Assembly: GCA_012515885.1 (NCBI GenBank)
Contig: JAAYXN010000419.1
Coordinates: forward strand, 1 to 7,593
Direction of reading: 5' to 3'
Length of the DNA: 7,593 nucleotides
Source: Rhodococcus sp. (in: high G+C Gram-positive bacteria)
GTDB taxonomy: Bacteria > Actinomycetota > Actinomycetes > Mycobacteriales > Mycobacteriaceae
Shown here: positions 7,244-7,593 of the stretch, piece after piece
How the letters are laid out: every line of letters starts with the position of its first letter
Position numbering within the stretch: the stretch's first letter is position 1
Program-made: the position numbers and the translations under genes
The notes under the pieces: model-generated
Told to the model about the DNA's origin: nothing
Seen by the model: only the letters and a program-made list of their open reading frames with translations
Databases searched by the model: none

Positions 7244-7249
7244 CGCCAA
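7227..7249. repeat. 23-bp direct repeat, left copy
   Basis: Begins GAATCGGACA and matches 7534-7556 at 19 of 23 positions, with the first ten identical. The shared pattern is GAATCGGACA-n-AA-n-TTGC-n-C-n-AA. This copy overlaps the inverted repeat at 7215-7243 and contains the second TTGC word. Confidence 0.65.
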
Positions 7250-7476
7250 TCTGGCGTGCTGAGACGAGGGTCACAGCGGTATTTGTGGCGTCGAAATCTC
7301 CTCGGTCAGGATTGGGACTCCGTCGGGGAGGAGATTGTGCAGAGATAGTTGATAGGTGCCGCGAATGGTCGCTCGGCGATATCGCGGCGAATGTCCGTGT
7401 GGCCTGCGCGCTTGCCGGTGGTGCCTCCGGGTGCGGCGCGTGCTCGCTGCGTCTCGTAATGGAAAACATGACGGCC

Positions 7477-7493
7477 GTTATCGGTCTGTTATC
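7477..7493 (+). promoter_or_regulatory. GTTATC-N5-GTTATC direct repeat, possible response-regulator site
   Basis: GTTATC occurs at 7477-7482 and 7488-7493, exactly 11 bases apart, with GGT and CGGT following the two copies. Tandem half-sites one helical turn apart are the usual layout for OmpR-family response regulators, and GTnAC-like half-sites are known for actinobacterial MtrA and GlnR. The assignment is inference; T replaces the usual A or C at one position. Confidence 0.3.
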
Positions 7494-7533
7494 CGGTGGC
7501 TCGATGGCGTGCCCGAGTGAGTAAAAAACAGTC

Positions 7534-7556
7534 GAATCGGACAGAAATTGCCCGAA
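7534..7556. repeat. 23-bp direct repeat, right copy
   Basis: Second copy of the element at 7227-7249, 307 bases to the right and in the same orientation. It lies just upstream of the promoter-like hexamers at 7561 and 7584, so it would sit in the position of an operator or activator site for a rightward gene. Confidence 0.65.
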
Positions 7557-7560
7557 GCGT

Positions 7561-7589
7561 TAGACAGCACGGGAGGGGTTTCGTAACCT
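7561..7589 (+). promoter_or_regulatory. Candidate rightward promoter at the window edge
   Basis: TAGACA (7561-7566) resembles a -35 box (5 of 6 to TTGACA). It is separated by exactly 17 bases from TAACCT (7584-7589), a TAnnnT-type -10. The latter overlaps a GTAACC word (7583-7588) like an MtrA half-site. The gene it would drive starts outside the window. The match is modest. Confidence 0.35.
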
Positions 7590-7593
7590 TTTC

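Larger units (their letters stand above)
7117..7593. other. Intergenic region without a convincing gene, probably regulatory for a gene beyond the window
   Basis: The 477 bases upstream of the exonuclease GTG contain open frames on both strands, but none has a good ribosome site, known motif or distinctive codon use. They do contain an inverted repeat (7215-7243), TTGCGCC words 21 bases apart (7220 and 7241), a 23-bp direct repeat (7227-7249 and 7534-7556), a GTCACAGCG word (7270-7278), a GCGATATCGC palindrome (7376-7385), a GTTATC direct repeat 11 bases apart (7477-7493) and a promoter-like pair at the right edge. By the M. tuberculosis order as I recall it, the next gene should be a plus-strand NlpC/P60 hydrolase. 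Confidence 0.65.

Noticed and set aside
7083..7469. 128-codon minus-strand open frame overlapping the exonuclease start
   Set aside because: Out of frame with the exonuclease and overlapping its conserved start; composition resembles a random GC-rich frame.
7285..7524. Possible 79-codon cysteine-rich plus-strand gene in the right intergenic region
   Set aside because: GTG start without a ribosome site, no recognisable motif, mixed codon use, and it overlaps repeat elements that look regulatory. Not enough to call a gene.
7117..7593. c-di-AMP (ydaO-type) riboswitch, considered because these precede NlpC/P60 and Rpf genes in actinobacteria
   Set aside because: I could not find the expected conserved blocks, and a candidate promoter lies only at the far right edge, so any leader RNA would be outside the window.

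Overview
This window looks like a core chromosomal segment of a high-GC Gram-positive actinobacterium of the order Mycobacteriales (Corynebacterium, Mycobacterium, Rhodococcus, Gordonia and relatives). The evidence is a cytochrome bc1-aa3 cluster of the actinobacterial type (three-helix Rieske protein with a twin-arginine pair, di-heme QcrC, CtaE directly upstream) and a gene order that, from memory, parallels the M. tuberculosis stretch qcrB-qcrA-qcrC-ctaE / trpD / Rv2191. I cannot fix the genus.

Layout. Positions 1-3408, minus strand: ctaE, qcrC, qcrA and the first 247 codons of qcrB, read leftward as one tight operon. They encode the menaquinol:oxygen supercomplex: menaquinol is oxidised by QcrB/QcrA, electrons pass through the membrane-anchored di-heme QcrC straight to the aa3 oxidase, and CtaE is oxidase subunit III. 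Positions 3409-3623: a divergent intergenic region. Positions 3624-4148, plus strand: a small protein with a tentative RraB-like C-terminus, not a recognised part of this neighbourhood. Positions 4227-5324, plus strand: trpD (anthranilate phosphoribosyltransferase), away from other trp genes. Positions 5320-5388: a short tandem repeat at the convergent junction. Positions 5368-7116, minus strand: a DEDDh exonuclease fused to a UvrC-like GIY-YIG and UVR region. Positions 7117-7593: 477 bases with no convincing gene but several repeated or palindromic motifs; probably the regulatory region of a plus-strand gene outside the window, which by synteny could be an NlpC/P60 cell-wall hydrolase.

I found no clear new defence, mobile or CRISPR-like system. 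The points most worth a second look are: the QcrA frame running 42 codons into qcrB because the expected GTGA stop/start overlap is one base out of frame; the tandem repeat that includes the end of the exonuclease gene and follows the trpD stop directly; a 23-bp direct repeat (19/23 identical) and response-regulator-like motifs in the right-hand intergenic region; and the cysteine pattern of the exonuclease/UvrC-like fusion.
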